Part shown: piece by piece, positions 33,998 through 43,887 of the stretch
Layout: every line of letters starts with the position of its first letter
How positions within the stretch are numbered: position 1 is the stretch's first letter
Made by a program: the position numbers and the translations under genes
The notes under the pieces: generated by a model
The model's database searches: none
Told to the model about the DNA's origin: nothing
What the model saw: the letters and a program-made list of their open reading frames with translations, nothing else
NCBI GenBank assembly: GCA_902786265.1
Contig: CADACE010000015.1
Coordinates: forward strand, 22,121 to 86,120
Origin: an uncultured Chloroflexota bacterium
GTDB taxonomy: Bacteria; Chloroflexota; Anaerolineae; Anaerolineales; Anaerolineaceae
DNA: 64,000 nt
Direction of reading: 5' to 3'

Positions 33998-36900
33998 TTA
34001 TCTGCCGAATTTTTCTTTCATGTTCTCCACAGCCCGCTTGTATACACTTTCAGTGTCCGTGTCCCCTTCATATTTTGCCGTACCGTAAGGAATTTCGATA
34101 CCGCCGGGCGCCGCATTTGAACGCGCGATTATATCGATCAGTGATTCCAAATGCTGATAATCCGATCCCTGTGAAATCACTGCGAACTCATCTCTGTCTA
34201 AACGGAAAACCGGACTGCGCTTGAAAATTCCGGAAATTATATCAGCTGCCTGTTTGACCCATCGGGTTTCTTCATCCTGAGATAAATTCAAATCCCGGCT
34301 GGTCAGCGATTTCATGCCGAGTACCGTAACAGAGAATTTCACAGATTCGCTTTCGTTGATCAATTCATCCAGCTGCTCAGCCACGGCTTCATAAGCGTGC
34401 CTGTTTTTCAATCCGGTCAGACTGTCAATGTTGATCTCAGCATAAGCGATAGCGATATTACGTTCATACTCATGGTCACGTTTCAGACGAGAATCAATAT
34501 CATGAATTCCGATTATCAGTCTTTTTCCGTCCTCTTCATCCACCATTGCAGCTTTCAGGCTCACATAAACAGGATTTCCATCTATCAAAAGCCGATACCG
34601 CAATCCATAAATATTGTTTTCTTCTACGCTTTTCAGTACCTGCTCTTTGGAGAATAAAGCCAGAAAACGATCAATGTCCTCTTCAACCAACATTTGACGG
34701 GCTTCAATTCGCGCCGTTTTGAAAAAATCATCGCCTTCTTTGGATAATCCCAAATCTTCATATACATATATAGCACTATATTCAATGTAATGGTCTGTTT
34801 CAGGGTCAACTGTATAGATACAAATAAGATCGCCGGAAAGGGCTGCGATCCGGGAATAAGTCAGCCTCTCCTGCTTGACCCGTTCCATAGCTTCCTGCTG
34901 CTGCATCTGTGCATCAATATTATTGATACCGATGATGATATACTCACTGTTTTTGGAAATACGGACAGCTTTCATATTAACATAAACCGCGCTGCCGTGA
35001 TACATCTGACGATATGTCACAGAAAAAGCTTCATGATCATCAATTGCTTTAACAACATTTTCTTTCGTAAAAGTTTTAATAAAATTTTCACGATCCGGTT
35101 CATAAAGGATACGCAGGGCGTCTTTTCTGGCTTCCTCAAAGAAATTTTTTCCACGTCTTTCAACATCAATATTTCCGATAATGTGGCTGGTACTGTAATG
35201 GATGAAATCTTCCGTAACCAGATTTACATAAAACAGGTCAAAATAGTCAGAGGACAATGCCTGCGCGATGCTTGCGTATGTAAGTGATGATTTATGGGTA
35301 TCATTTTCCATGATTCCGAGAACCACGACCGCAATAGCAGCAGTATTGGTAACCGGGTTTACCGCGATCCGTCTGATAAACGCGTGAACTGACAGTCCGT
35401 TCGGCATCACATCGTCTATGATCGCCTTGCTGCCTTCTTCACCGCATTGACGGATAATTTTCATAAAAGCGAGACCCGGACGATTGACAAGCGGGTCATA
35501 AGGGAAAAGCTTCCCGACCGGAACGGTCCAGTCCATCCGCTTTACGAAATCTCTGAAAGACCGGTTGCAGCGGATCATGCGAAAGCTGTCGCCGCATGAT
35601 TCAATAACGGTCATCGGAACCGTATCAAAATAATTTTGAAATGATTCCTTATCTTCCCTCACGATAAGCGCGGTATCATACAAATTGATCCGCCCTATTG
35701 CGCTGTAGTAATCGGTTTCTTTTGTGTTTTCAAATCCGATCTGGGTTCCTTTCTCATATCGCTCGAAGACCTGTTCCATAAGTATCGGTTTGCAATAATA
35801 ATAGCCCTGTACTTTCGTACACCCTACTTCCCTCAGAAAATCAAACTGATCCTTACGTTCCACACCCTCCGCGAGTGTATCCACACCCAGGGCAATCGCC
35901 ATTTTCATTAATTCAGTCAGGATGATCTTGCACTCATCTCCTTCATCAAAACGCTGCATAAAACGCATATCAAATTTGATCAGATCAAACCGAATGCTTT
36001 GAAGGACATCAAGTGACGAATAACCGCTTCCGAAATCATCCATCCAAACCTGAAAACCGAGCTGCTGGAAACGTTCTACCTGTTCTTTTATAAAATCCGT
36101 ATCGCTGCCGACAACACTTTCCGTGATTTCGATCGTAATTTTATCTCTGCCGACACCGGATGCGTCAACTCTTCTTCTGATTTCTTCCACAATATCGCAG
36201 GCATCAAAATCAGTCCGTGAAAGGTTTATGGAAACAGGAACAATTTCCAGCCCTTTTTCTGCCTGTATTTGTAATTTTCGAAGAACTTCCTCAAGGATAA
36301 AAAGATCCAGCTTGTAAATCAGCTTCGCGTTTTCCAGAGTAAGAATAAAATCAGAAGGCGTCAGAAAACCTTCAACAGGATCGATCCAGCGTGCAAGAGC
36401 CTCCTCATCACAAACTCTTCCGTTTGCTGTTCGTACGATTGGCTGATAATAAACCTTGATCCAATTTTCCCGGATCGCTTTATCCAGATTGTTAATAACA
36501 TAGCGTTGTTTTTCCACTTCAGCCAGCATCGATTCGTTGAAATAGCTGTAACAGGAAAGGTAAGCTCCGCGGTTTGTATCACAGGCATATTTCGCACGAT
36601 CGCAGACCGCGATGAGTTCTTTTTCGGGAATCTGGTCCAAAGCAATACCGGCTCTGACAGTCAGGTCAGAGCTGTTTCCCGCTTCAGTGCATTCCGTAAA
36701 AACGGCTTGAATTTTGTTTTCGACATTTTCCGAATCAGTAATGACAGCGAAAATATCCATTCCGAAACGGCCGCAATTATCATTTCCGAAATGAGAAGCT
36801 AATATTTTGCCGATATTTCGAAGGAGGCGGTCACCTTCGTCATAACCGAACCTGCGGTTATAATATTTCATCCCGTTCAGATTGAAAAACACAACTGCCG

Positions 36901-37456
36901 GCAGGACACCTTTCTCCCGCATGGTTTCCCGTTTTGCTGCAGCTATTTCAAGAAAACCGGTCATGTTCGGGAGCCCGGACAGCAAGTCATAATAGTATTT
37001 GTTAGGCAGCGTTTCTTCCGGAAGAACTTTGCTGTATGCCCGGTTTAATTTGTTTTCAGATTCTTTCTCATCCGGTTTATATTCGCCCTCATTCGTATAC
37101 CAGATAACAGCAAGTGTTACACCGGGTTTCGGATGGATATGCTCGCCCCGGGCATGAATGATCCGATAGGTATCTTTATGTTTTGTCCTGTAAGCTACAT
37201 TGTACTCACCGCCTTCCGTCGCGAACCGGAAAGCCGCATTTGCTGCCCGTGCCGCGTCATCCGGATGAGTATCACGGTACATATCATGATCCATCAAATG
37301 GTATGCATCTTCCCGTTCAAGGTCAAACAATTCCAGGAATCCTTCAGAAAGGACCAGCGTAACAACGTGCTTATCTATAAATTGATAAATAGCGAAGGGA
37401 ATACTTGATCGCTCCATCAGCGTCATTTCTGGTGATGAGAATTGGTATCTTTCCAT
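33998..37456 (-). CDS. multi-domain EAL cyclic-di-GMP phosphodiesterase with two degenerate GGDEF domains
   Basis: 1152 residues from the ATG at 37456 (an upstream GTG is less well placed). Order: N-terminal PAS-like sensor (~15-125), GGDEF-like domain (~160-300) with CGRFGMDIF where RxGGDEF belongs, EAL domain (~320-565), a further ~400 residues of PAS-like sensory repeats (the pairs around SIAQALSSDYFDLFYVN and RIAALSGDLICIYTVD resemble each other), and a C-terminal GGDEF-like domain (~1000-1150) with FRLDRDEF. EAL is intact (DEEALARW, MDDFGSGYSSLDVL, EITESV), so it probably hydrolyses c-di-GMP, while neither GGDEF looks able to make it. No membrane segments, so it senses cytoplasmic signals. 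Confidence 0.88.
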   Translation of the reverse strand: MERYQFSSPEMTLMERSSIPFAIYQFIDKHVVTLVLSEGFLELFDLEREDAYHLMDHDMYRDTHPDDAARAANAAFRFATEGGEYNVAYRTKHKDTYRIIHARGEHIHPKPGVTLAVIWYTNEGEYKPDEKESENKLNRAYSKVLPEETLPNKYYYDLLSGLPNMTGFLEIAAAKRETMREKGVLPAVVFFNLNGMKYYNRRFGYDEGDRLLRNIGKILASHFGNDNCGRFGMDIFAVITDSENVENKIQAVFTECTEAGNSSDLTVRAGIALDQIPEKELIAVCDRAKYACDTNRGAYLSCYSYFNESMLAEVEKQRYVINNLDKAIRENWIKVYYQPIVRTANGRVCDEEALARWIDPVEGFLTPSDFILTLENAKLIYKLDLFILEEVLRKLQIQAEKGLEIVPVSINLSRTDFDACDIVEEIRRRVDASGVGRDKITIEITESVVGSDTDFIKEQVERFQQLGFQVWMDDFGSGYSSLDVLQSIRFDLIKFDMRFMQRFDEGDECKIILTELMKMAIALGVDTLAEGVERKDQFDFLREVGCTKVQGYYYCKPILMEQVFERYEKGTQIGFENTKETDYYSAIGRINLYDTALIVREDKESFQNYFDTVPMTVIESCGDSFRMIRCNRSFRDFVKRMDWTVPVGKLFPYDPLVNRPGLAFMKIIRQCGEEGSKAIIDDVMPNGLSVHAFIRRIAVNPVTNTAAIAVVVLGIMENDTHKSSLTYASIAQALSSDYFDLFYVNLVTEDFIHYSTSHIIGNIDVERRGKNFFEEARKDALRILYEPDRENFIKTFTKENVVKAIDDHEAFSVTYRQMYHGSAVYVNMKAVRISKNSEYIIIGINNIDAQMQQQEAMERVKQERLTYSRIAALSGDLICIYTVDPETDHYIEYSAIYVYEDLGLSKEGDDFFKTARIEARQMLVEEDIDRFLALFSKEQVLKSVEENNIYGLRYRLLIDGNPVYVSLKAAMVDEEDGKRLIIGIHDIDSRLKRDHEYERNIAIAYAEINIDSLTGLKNRHAYEAVAEQLDELINESESVKFSVTVLGMKSLTSRDLNLSQDEETRWVKQAADIISGIFKRSPVFRLDRDEFAVISQGSDYQHLESLIDIIARSNAAPGGIEIPYGTAKYEGDTDTESVYKRAVENMKEKFGR

Positions 37457-37841
37457 AGCAGTCACACCTTTTTTTATTCAGAGCAAAGCTCCTTGTGCGG
37501 CTTATCCATTCACGTCTGCTCTAATGAAGCAATTAATCAGATAATATATATTATATATGACAGCCGGCGTTTTATGTATCTTTTTTTCATAAAAACAGAT
37601 AATTATCCATATTTAAATTTAAAATTTCACGGTTCATCTTCATTTTCGGTATAAATTCAGGCCAGAGAAAACCGTTTTGCAGGTTCGATCCTGATTTCGC
37701 GAAAATCGCTACCTGTATTTCAAATCAAAACAGTGATTATTGAAAGTTTAAATCATTTGCTTACCCGAAAGTAATAATATAAAGAAGTAAAAGCGCTATA
37801 ATAATATGAATGGGATTATGTCCCTGGATGGAGATATTATA
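37457..37841. other. divergent AT-rich intergenic region
   Basis: 385 bp between the EAL gene and the glycan locus. It is strongly AT-rich, with the near-palindrome GATAATATATATTATATATG around 37539-37558, and a TATAAT at 37797-37802, 40 bp before the glycosyltransferase start, without a clear -35. No gene was recognised. Confidence 0.45.
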
Positions 37842-38780
37842 ATGACCGAAAAAAAACTCATCAGCATTATGGTACCATGTTACAATGAAGAGGAAAATGT
37901 AATTCCTATCAGCGAAGCAATTATCGATCAGATGGATAAGATGCCTCAGTATGATTACGAACTGCTGTTCATCGATAATTGCTCAACAGATCAGACAAGA
38001 CCTTTACTGCGTAAAATATGTGCAGAGAACCCCAAAGTAAAAGCGATTTTTAACGTCAAAAATTTCGGTCAATTCAACAGCCCCTATTATGGAATATGCC
38101 AGACCACCGGTGACTGTACCATAGTCATTTGCTGCGATTTTCAGGATCCGGTGGAATTGATCCCGGTTTTTCTGAAATACTGGGAAGAAGGATACCAAAT
38201 CGTTTGCGGTGTAAAAACATCCAGTAAAGAGAGTAAACTGATGTACACCCTGAGAACTATTTATTACAAGGCTATTAAAAAGTTTTCAGCAATTGATCAG
38301 ATCGAGCATTTTACCGGATTCGGATTATATGATAAAAGCTTCGTAAATATTTTGCGCTCACTGGATGACCCGACACCTTTCATTCGCGGAATTGTAGCAG
38401 AACTCGGCGGAAAACGGAAAGAAATACCATATGAACAGCAGCTCCGCAGAGCGGGAAAAACTCACAATAACTGGTATTCCCTGTATGACGCAGCTATGCT
38501 CTCCTTCACAAGCTACACAAAAGTCGGTATGCGGATCGCGGAGTTCGTTGGTGCCGGATTTGCAATTCTGAGCCTTCTGATCGGTTTTGTTTATCTGATC
38601 ATGAAACTGATTTTCTGGGACCGCTTTGTTGCAGGACAGGCTCCGCTCATAATTATCATGTCGCTGATGTGCTCGACCATTCTCGCTTTTCTCGGTTTTC
38701 TGGGGGAATATATTGCAGCAATCAATGCACGTGTGATGCATCGCCCTCTCGTAATTGAGGAAGAAAGGATCAATTTTTAG
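37842..38780 (+). CDS. GT2 glycosyltransferase, polyprenyl-phosphate type (GtrB/DPM-like)
   Basis: 312 residues from the ATG at 37842 (GGAGATATTATA upstream); earlier in-frame ATGs are poorer. SIMVPCYNEEENVIPISEAI is the GT-A start, and CCDFQDPVELIP holds the metal-binding DxD-like motif. The C-terminus has two membrane helices (~235-262 and 270-298), the arrangement of enzymes that load a sugar onto undecaprenyl phosphate. As first gene of the locus it would make the lipid-linked sugar donor used by the polytopic membrane proteins at 43.9-50.8 kb. The next gene, rfbF, begins 13 bp downstream. Confidence 0.9.
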   Translation: MTEKKLISIMVPCYNEEENVIPISEAIIDQMDKMPQYDYELLFIDNCSTDQTRPLLRKICAENPKVKAIFNVKNFGQFNSPYYGICQTTGDCTIVICCDFQDPVELIPVFLKYWEEGYQIVCGVKTSSKESKLMYTLRTIYYKAIKKFSAIDQIEHFTGFGLYDKSFVNILRSLDDPTPFIRGIVAELGGKRKEIPYEQQLRRAGKTHNNWYSLYDAAMLSFTSYTKVGMRIAEFVGAGFAILSLLIGFVYLIMKLIFWDRFVAGQAPLIIIMSLMCSTILAFLGFLGEYIAAINARVMHRPLVIEEERINF

Positions 38781-38793
38781 GAGGTAAGCACAA

Positions 38794-39573
38794 ATGAAAG
38801 CTGTGATACTGGCAGGCGGATACGGGACTCGGATTTCCGAAGAATCTCAATTCAAACCAAAACCAATGCTTGAAATCGGTGAACACCCGATCCTCTGGCA
38901 TATCATGAAAGGATATTCTTTCTTCGGTATAAAGGACTTTATCATTTGTGCCGGTTATAAACAGCATGTTATCAAAGAATGGTTTGCGGACTACTTTCTC
39001 CACACGTCGGATGTTACCTTTGACTTTGAACAGGATAATAAAATCATCTATCATGATAAACATGCTGAAAAATGGCGTGTAACAGTTGTCGATACGGGGC
39101 TCAATACCATGACCGGCGGCCGGGTAAAAAGAATTCAGAAATATGTAGGCAATGAACCTTTCTATCTGACTTATGGAGACGCTGTTTCCAACGTAAACAT
39201 AAATGATCTTACCAGGTTTCATTTTCAGCACGGGAAATGCATGACCATTACCGCGGTCAGTTTGGCTCAGCAGAAAGGTGTTCTTGATATTGATGAAAAC
39301 GGTTCCGTAATTTCATTTCGGGAAAAAGACAATATTGACGGAGCATTGATCAACGGCGGATTTATGGTATGCAATCCGGAAATTTTTAATTACCTTGACG
39401 ATGACAAAACGATCCTAGAACAGGGGCCGATGCATCAGCTTGTAGCAGAGCATGAAATGAAAAGCTATTACCACACAGGCTTTTGGCAATGTATGGATAC
39501 CAAACGGGAAAAAGACAAACTGGAAGCTCTTTGGGCATCCGATAACGCTCCATGGAAATTATGGGAAAATTGA
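38794..39573 (+). CDS. rfbF: glucose-1-phosphate cytidylyltransferase
   Basis: 259 residues (typical ~257). The N-terminal nucleotide-binding signature is AVILAGGYGTRISEES, followed by KPKPMLEIGEHPILWHIMK, and the family-specific TYGDAVSNVNINDL supplies the metal-binding Asp. It forms CDP-glucose from CTP and glucose-1-phosphate, the first step to CDP-3,6-dideoxyhexoses. The ribosome site is GGAGGTAAGC. The stop is 3 bp before the rfbG start. Confidence 0.96.
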   Translation: MKAVILAGGYGTRISEESQFKPKPMLEIGEHPILWHIMKGYSFFGIKDFIICAGYKQHVIKEWFADYFLHTSDVTFDFEQDNKIIYHDKHAEKWRVTVVDTGLNTMTGGRVKRIQKYVGNEPFYLTYGDAVSNVNINDLTRFHFQHGKCMTITAVSLAQQKGVLDIDENGSVISFREKDNIDGALINGGFMVCNPEIFNYLDDDKTILEQGPMHQLVAEHEMKSYYHTGFWQCMDTKREKDKLEALWASDNAPWKLWEN

Positions 39574-39576
39574 ATA

Positions 39577-40638
39577 ATGACAGACTTTGATCTCAGTTTC
39601 TATAAAGGGAAAAAAATACTGATCACCGGCCATACCGGTTTCAAAGGATCATGGATGTCTGTTATGCTTGTGAATGCGGGAGCTGAAGTAATCGGTTATT
39701 CCAGCTGTTCAAAAAAAGAACCGGGATTGTTTAACATCTGCGGCGTTCAAAACCAGCTTCACCATATCAAAGGCGATGTCAGAGATCTGCCCGCCATCCT
39801 TTCGACTATGGATCAATACAAGCCCGAAATCGTGATCCATATGGCAGCACAGCCGATTGTCCGGGACAGCTATCGTGACCCGGTCGGAACCTATTCGACA
39901 AATGTCATGGGAACAGTAAATATACTTGAAGCTGTCCGGCAAACACCATCCGTCAAATCCTTTCTGAACGTGACAACAGATAAAGTTTATGAGAATAAAG
40001 AATGGGTATGGGGATATCGTGAAAATGAACCGCTGGACGGATACGATCCTTATTCCAACTCAAAATCCTGTTCCGAACTGGTAACTCATTCCTACAAAAA
40101 CAGCTTTTTTTCTGAAGGTATTCCCGCGGTTTCCACTGCACGCGCAGGAAATGTGATCGGCGGGGGAGATTTCGCACATGACCGCATCATTCCGGATTGT
40201 GTCCGGGCTGTTATGAAAGGTGAAAAGATCATCGTACGAAATCCATATTCAACCCGTCCCTATCAGCATGTTTTGGAACCGGTATATGCCTACCTGATGA
40301 TTGCGGCAAAACAATATCAGGAACCTGCATTTGCAGGTTGGTATAATGTCGGCCCGGATGATAAAGACTGTTTTCAAACAGGAGCACTGGTCGACCTGTT
40401 CGTAAAACACTGGGGCGGAGACGCTTGCTGGGTCGATCAATACGATGGCGGGCCGCATGAAGCCAATTTTCTGAAACTTGACTGTTCCAAACTAAAGAGT
40501 GTCTTTGGCTGGAAGCCCCGTTGGAATTTGGATACTGCTGTTGAAAAAGTTGTGGAATGGACAAAGGCATGGACAAAAGGTCAATCTGTGCGCGACGTGA
40601 TGGACCAACAGATAGATGAATTCATTTCTGTAAGCTAA
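39577..40638 (+). CDS. rfbG: CDP-glucose 4,6-dehydratase
   Basis: 353 residues. An extended SDR: ITGHTGFKGSWMSVML is the NAD-binding glycine motif, TTDKVYENKEW supplies the catalytic Thr, and YDPYSNSKSCSEL gives the YxxxK pair. The GGGDFAHDRIIPDCVRA and STRPYQHVLEP segments are typical of RfbG. It converts CDP-glucose into CDP-4-keto-6-deoxyglucose, the substrate of RfbH. It follows rfbF by 3 bp and precedes rfbH by 15 bp. Confidence 0.96.
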   Translation: MTDFDLSFYKGKKILITGHTGFKGSWMSVMLVNAGAEVIGYSSCSKKEPGLFNICGVQNQLHHIKGDVRDLPAILSTMDQYKPEIVIHMAAQPIVRDSYRDPVGTYSTNVMGTVNILEAVRQTPSVKSFLNVTTDKVYENKEWVWGYRENEPLDGYDPYSNSKSCSELVTHSYKNSFFSEGIPAVSTARAGNVIGGGDFAHDRIIPDCVRAVMKGEKIIVRNPYSTRPYQHVLEPVYAYLMIAAKQYQEPAFAGWYNVGPDDKDCFQTGALVDLFVKHWGGDACWVDQYDGGPHEANFLKLDCSKLKSVFGWKPRWNLDTAVEKVVEWTKAWTKGQSVRDVMDQQIDEFISVS

Positions 40639-40653
40639 CCATTAGAGGGAAAA

Positions 40654-41997
40654 ATGGGAAACTGGAAAAACGAATCAGAAGCAAGAGAACAAATCAAAGC
40701 CTTGGTTGCGGATTATTACCATGACTTCAAAGAAAAAAAAGAACCTTTCAAAGAGGGGGACCGCATCAGCTACGCATCCCGCGTTTTTGACGAGAAAGAA
40801 ATGCAGGCGCTGACCGATGCTATGCTGGATTTCTGGCTGACAACAGGCCGCTTTGCAAATACTTTTGAAGAAGAATTCGCATCCTGGATCGGTGCAAAAT
40901 ATGCGCACCTTGTCAATTCAGGCTCCTCTGCCAACCTGATCGCCTTTATGGCGCTGACCGCCCCGGAACTGGGTGACCGGCAGATACGCCCCGGTGATGA
41001 AGTCATTACGGTAGCGTGCGGTTTTCCTACAACTGTTACCCCTATTCTGAATTATGGTGCGGTCCCCGTTTTTGTTGATGTAACCATACCTCAATATAAC
41101 ATTGATGTCACAAAACTTGAAGGTGCGCTGAGCGAAAAAACAAAAGCCGTCATGATTGCGCACACACTGGGCAATCCGTTTGATATCAAAGCCGTTAAAT
41201 CATTTTGCAGTGCTCATAATCTTTGGCTGGTTGAAGACAATTGCGACGCACTGGGTACAAAATATACCATTGACGGTGTAACAAAATATACCGGAACCTG
41301 GGGCGACATCGGCACATCCTCGTTTTATCCTCCTCACCACATGACCATGGGAGAGGGCGGATGTGTTTATACGAATAACGCGCTCCTGCATCGTCTGATC
41401 CTTTCATTCCGGGATTGGGGCCGGGACTGCATCTGCCCGTCAGGGAGGGATAATTTCTGCGGCCACCGGTTTGATGGTCAGCATGGAGAGCTTCCCGCAG
41501 GCTATGACCACAAATACGTCTACAGCCATTTTGGATATAACCTGAAGGTCACGGATATGCAGGCAGCTGTCGGCTGTGAACAGCTGAAGAAATTCCCCGG
41601 ATTCATTGAAAAAAGAAGACACAACTGGGATCGCCTGCGCAGCGCCTTGGAAAGTGCCGCTGACAAACTGATCCTGCCGGAACCGGCAGAGAACAGTGTC
41701 CCTTCCTGGTTTGGGTTTTTAATCTCCGTAAAACCGGGAAGCGGTTTGGAACGAAACAAAATCACCCGCTATATCGAGGATCATAACATACAAACGCGTC
41801 TGTTGTTTTCCGGAAATTTGATCAAACATCCCTGTTTTGACAAAATCCGCGGTACAAACGCATACAGGGTTGCCGGTGATCTGAATAATACGGATACCGT
41901 TATGAATAACACTTTCTGGGTTGGTGTTTATCCCGGTATGACCGATGAGATGATTGATTACATGGCGAAAATAATTCTCGAAGCCATACGATCATGA
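40654..41997 (+). CDS. rfbH: CDP-4-keto-6-deoxyglucose-3-dehydrase (E1), PMP and iron-sulfur enzyme
   Basis: 447 residues. It resembles DegT aminotransferases, but the PLP lysine is replaced by histidine in SSFYPPHHMTMGEGG, the mark of the 3-dehydrases that use PMP. The [2Fe-2S] ligands are visible: a Cys in EDNCDALG and CICPSGRDNFC (C-x-C-x7-C). Together with a reductase it removes the 3-hydroxyl of CDP-4-keto-6-deoxyglucose, giving the 3,6-dideoxy-4-keto sugar. The usual partner reductase (E3, flavin/iron-sulfur; RfbI/DdhD) is not in this locus. The next gene probably uses its product. Confidence 0.96.
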   Translation: MGNWKNESEAREQIKALVADYYHDFKEKKEPFKEGDRISYASRVFDEKEMQALTDAMLDFWLTTGRFANTFEEEFASWIGAKYAHLVNSGSSANLIAFMALTAPELGDRQIRPGDEVITVACGFPTTVTPILNYGAVPVFVDVTIPQYNIDVTKLEGALSEKTKAVMIAHTLGNPFDIKAVKSFCSAHNLWLVEDNCDALGTKYTIDGVTKYTGTWGDIGTSSFYPPHHMTMGEGGCVYTNNALLHRLILSFRDWGRDCICPSGRDNFCGHRFDGQHGELPAGYDHKYVYSHFGYNLKVTDMQAAVGCEQLKKFPGFIEKRRHNWDRLRSALESAADKLILPEPAENSVPSWFGFLISVKPGSGLERNKITRYIEDHNIQTRLLFSGNLIKHPCFDKIRGTNAYRVAGDLNNTDTVMNNTFWVGVYPGMTDEMIDYMAKIILEAIRS

Positions 41998-42021
41998 CAC
42001 GGGATAATTCTGAACAAAATT

Positions 42022-43719
42022 ATGAAAGCATCAGATTTTATTGTTGAATACCTCATCAGGAAAGGGATCACAGACGTATTTGGATATCCCGGAGGAATGG
42101 TCACACATCTGATGGATTCCTTTGCCCGATATTCAGATCGGATTTCCGCACATGTAACTTATCACGAACAGGCAGCAGCCTTTGCCGCCTGCGGTTATGC
42201 ACAGGCATCCGGGAGACCGGGGGTAGCTTATGCGACATCCGGACCGGGAGCTACCAACCTGATTACCGGAATTTGCCATGCCTATTTTGATTCAATTCCG
42301 ACAATATTTATCACCGGACAGGTCAACTCCAATGAAGCCAAAGGCACTTACGGCGTTCGACAGCGGGGATTTCAGGAAACGGACATCATTTCCATGATAA
42401 AACCGGTCACAAAATATGCGGCCTATGTGGAAAGTCCGGATAAACTGCAGGATTATCTGGACCGTGCTTTTGATGAAGCGACTTCCGGGCGGATGGGACC
42501 GGCTCTGCTGGATATTCCCATGAATATTTTTCGTTCGGAAATCCAACCGCATACTTCTGTTACAAGCACCAAAAGCATATCAGAAGATGAAATGATCACA
42601 AAACAACTGACCGAGGCGCTGAATCAGGCGGAACGCCCGTGTCTGATCATCGGAAACGGAGTAAAGATCACAAACCGGGGAAAAATGGTACGGGAATTTA
42701 TCGAAAAGTTTCAAATTCCCGCGGTAAGCAGTATGATCGCTTTCGACGTTCTCGGAAATCACCCGCTGAATTATGGTTTCCTTGGCGCATACGGCACCCG
42801 GACAGCGAACTTTATCGCAGCCAAAAGCGATTTGATTATTTCCATCGGTTCCAGGCTGGATATCCGGCAGGTTGGCGCAAAACGCGAAAACTTTGCTCCC
42901 GACGCGAAACTCATTCGGTTTGATATTGATGAAAATGAATTATCCTATCCGGTGCATCAGGATGAGCTTTCGATCAGAACCGATATGGAAACACTGTGTA
43001 TTTCACTGGAAAACATTTGTCTTGAAAAAAAATTCGGGCAATGGATTTCTGTCTGCAACGAGATCAAAAGTTTACTGGCTGATACCGACCAAAACGCTAT
43101 ATCTCAAATGATGGGCAAGATCAGTGAAAATGTCCCGACCGATGCAGTAATTACAACAGACGTTGGACAGAACCAGGTATGGACTGCACAGTCTTTCCAC
43201 CTGAAGGAAGGGCAGAAGGTGCTTTTCTCCGGAGGACACGGGGCTATGGGTTACGCACTTCCGGCAGCCATCGGAGCCTGCTATGCCGTCGGCAGGAAAC
43301 CGGTTTTCTGTATTACCGGTGACGGCGGGATGCAGATGAATATCCAGGAGATGCAATTCATTGCACGGGAAAATCTGCCCATAAAAATGATTGTACTGAA
43401 TAATAATGCATTGGGAATGATCCGGCATTTTCAGGAGATGTATTTTGAAAGCCGGTTTTACCAGACAAAGCCATCCGGTGGTTATACTGCACCGTCTTTC
43501 AGTAAAATTGCCTCCGCATATGGCATCCGTTCCCGGGCTGTTTTTTTCCGTGACATCGAAGATAACAGCAGCAATTTTACAGATAATGATCCCTTTTTGC
43601 TGGAAGTTCTGATTAATGAAGACACCTACGTAACGCCAAAGCTGGAATTCGGGAAACCCAATCAGGATCAGGAACCGTTATTGGATCGTAAAATCTACAA
43701 CCGGATCATGTCTTTGTAG
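42022..43719 (+). CDS. thiamine-diphosphate enzyme, acetolactate-synthase-like, probable YerE-type sugar branching enzyme
   Basis: 565 residues. Three ThDP-enzyme domains: N-terminal PYR domain with the catalytic Glu in VTYHEQAAAFAACGYA, central domain, and C-terminal PP domain with the GDGGMQMNIQEM plus NNNALGM metal/ThDP motif. It resembles acetohydroxyacid synthase, but there is no small subunit or valine pathway gene here, and it follows rfbH directly (24 bp). In Yersinia, YerE, of similar size and family, adds the two-carbon unit of pyruvate to C-4 of CDP-4-keto-3,6-dideoxyglucose (yersiniose). I infer that role from context. Plain acetolactate synthase is the alternative. Confidence 0.75.
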   Translation: MKASDFIVEYLIRKGITDVFGYPGGMVTHLMDSFARYSDRISAHVTYHEQAAAFAACGYAQASGRPGVAYATSGPGATNLITGICHAYFDSIPTIFITGQVNSNEAKGTYGVRQRGFQETDIISMIKPVTKYAAYVESPDKLQDYLDRAFDEATSGRMGPALLDIPMNIFRSEIQPHTSVTSTKSISEDEMITKQLTEALNQAERPCLIIGNGVKITNRGKMVREFIEKFQIPAVSSMIAFDVLGNHPLNYGFLGAYGTRTANFIAAKSDLIISIGSRLDIRQVGAKRENFAPDAKLIRFDIDENELSYPVHQDELSIRTDMETLCISLENICLEKKFGQWISVCNEIKSLLADTDQNAISQMMGKISENVPTDAVITTDVGQNQVWTAQSFHLKEGQKVLFSGGHGAMGYALPAAIGACYAVGRKPVFCITGDGGMQMNIQEMQFIARENLPIKMIVLNNNALGMIRHFQEMYFESRFYQTKPSGGYTAPSFSKIASAYGIRSRAVFFRDIEDNSSNFTDNDPFLLEVLINEDTYVTPKLEFGKPNQDQEPLLDRKIYNRIMSL

Positions 43720-43887
43720 AAGAATACTTGCAACAATTTACTGAAGTAATGATTATTTCTTACATCAACAGATATTCAGACCGATAGAATACACTGTTCA
43801 ATATGTATCAGCGCATAACAGACCTTGAGAGCGCCGTAACGCCTCAAAAGAAATATTTCTTACAGGAATAATAAGCACAGGAACAAA

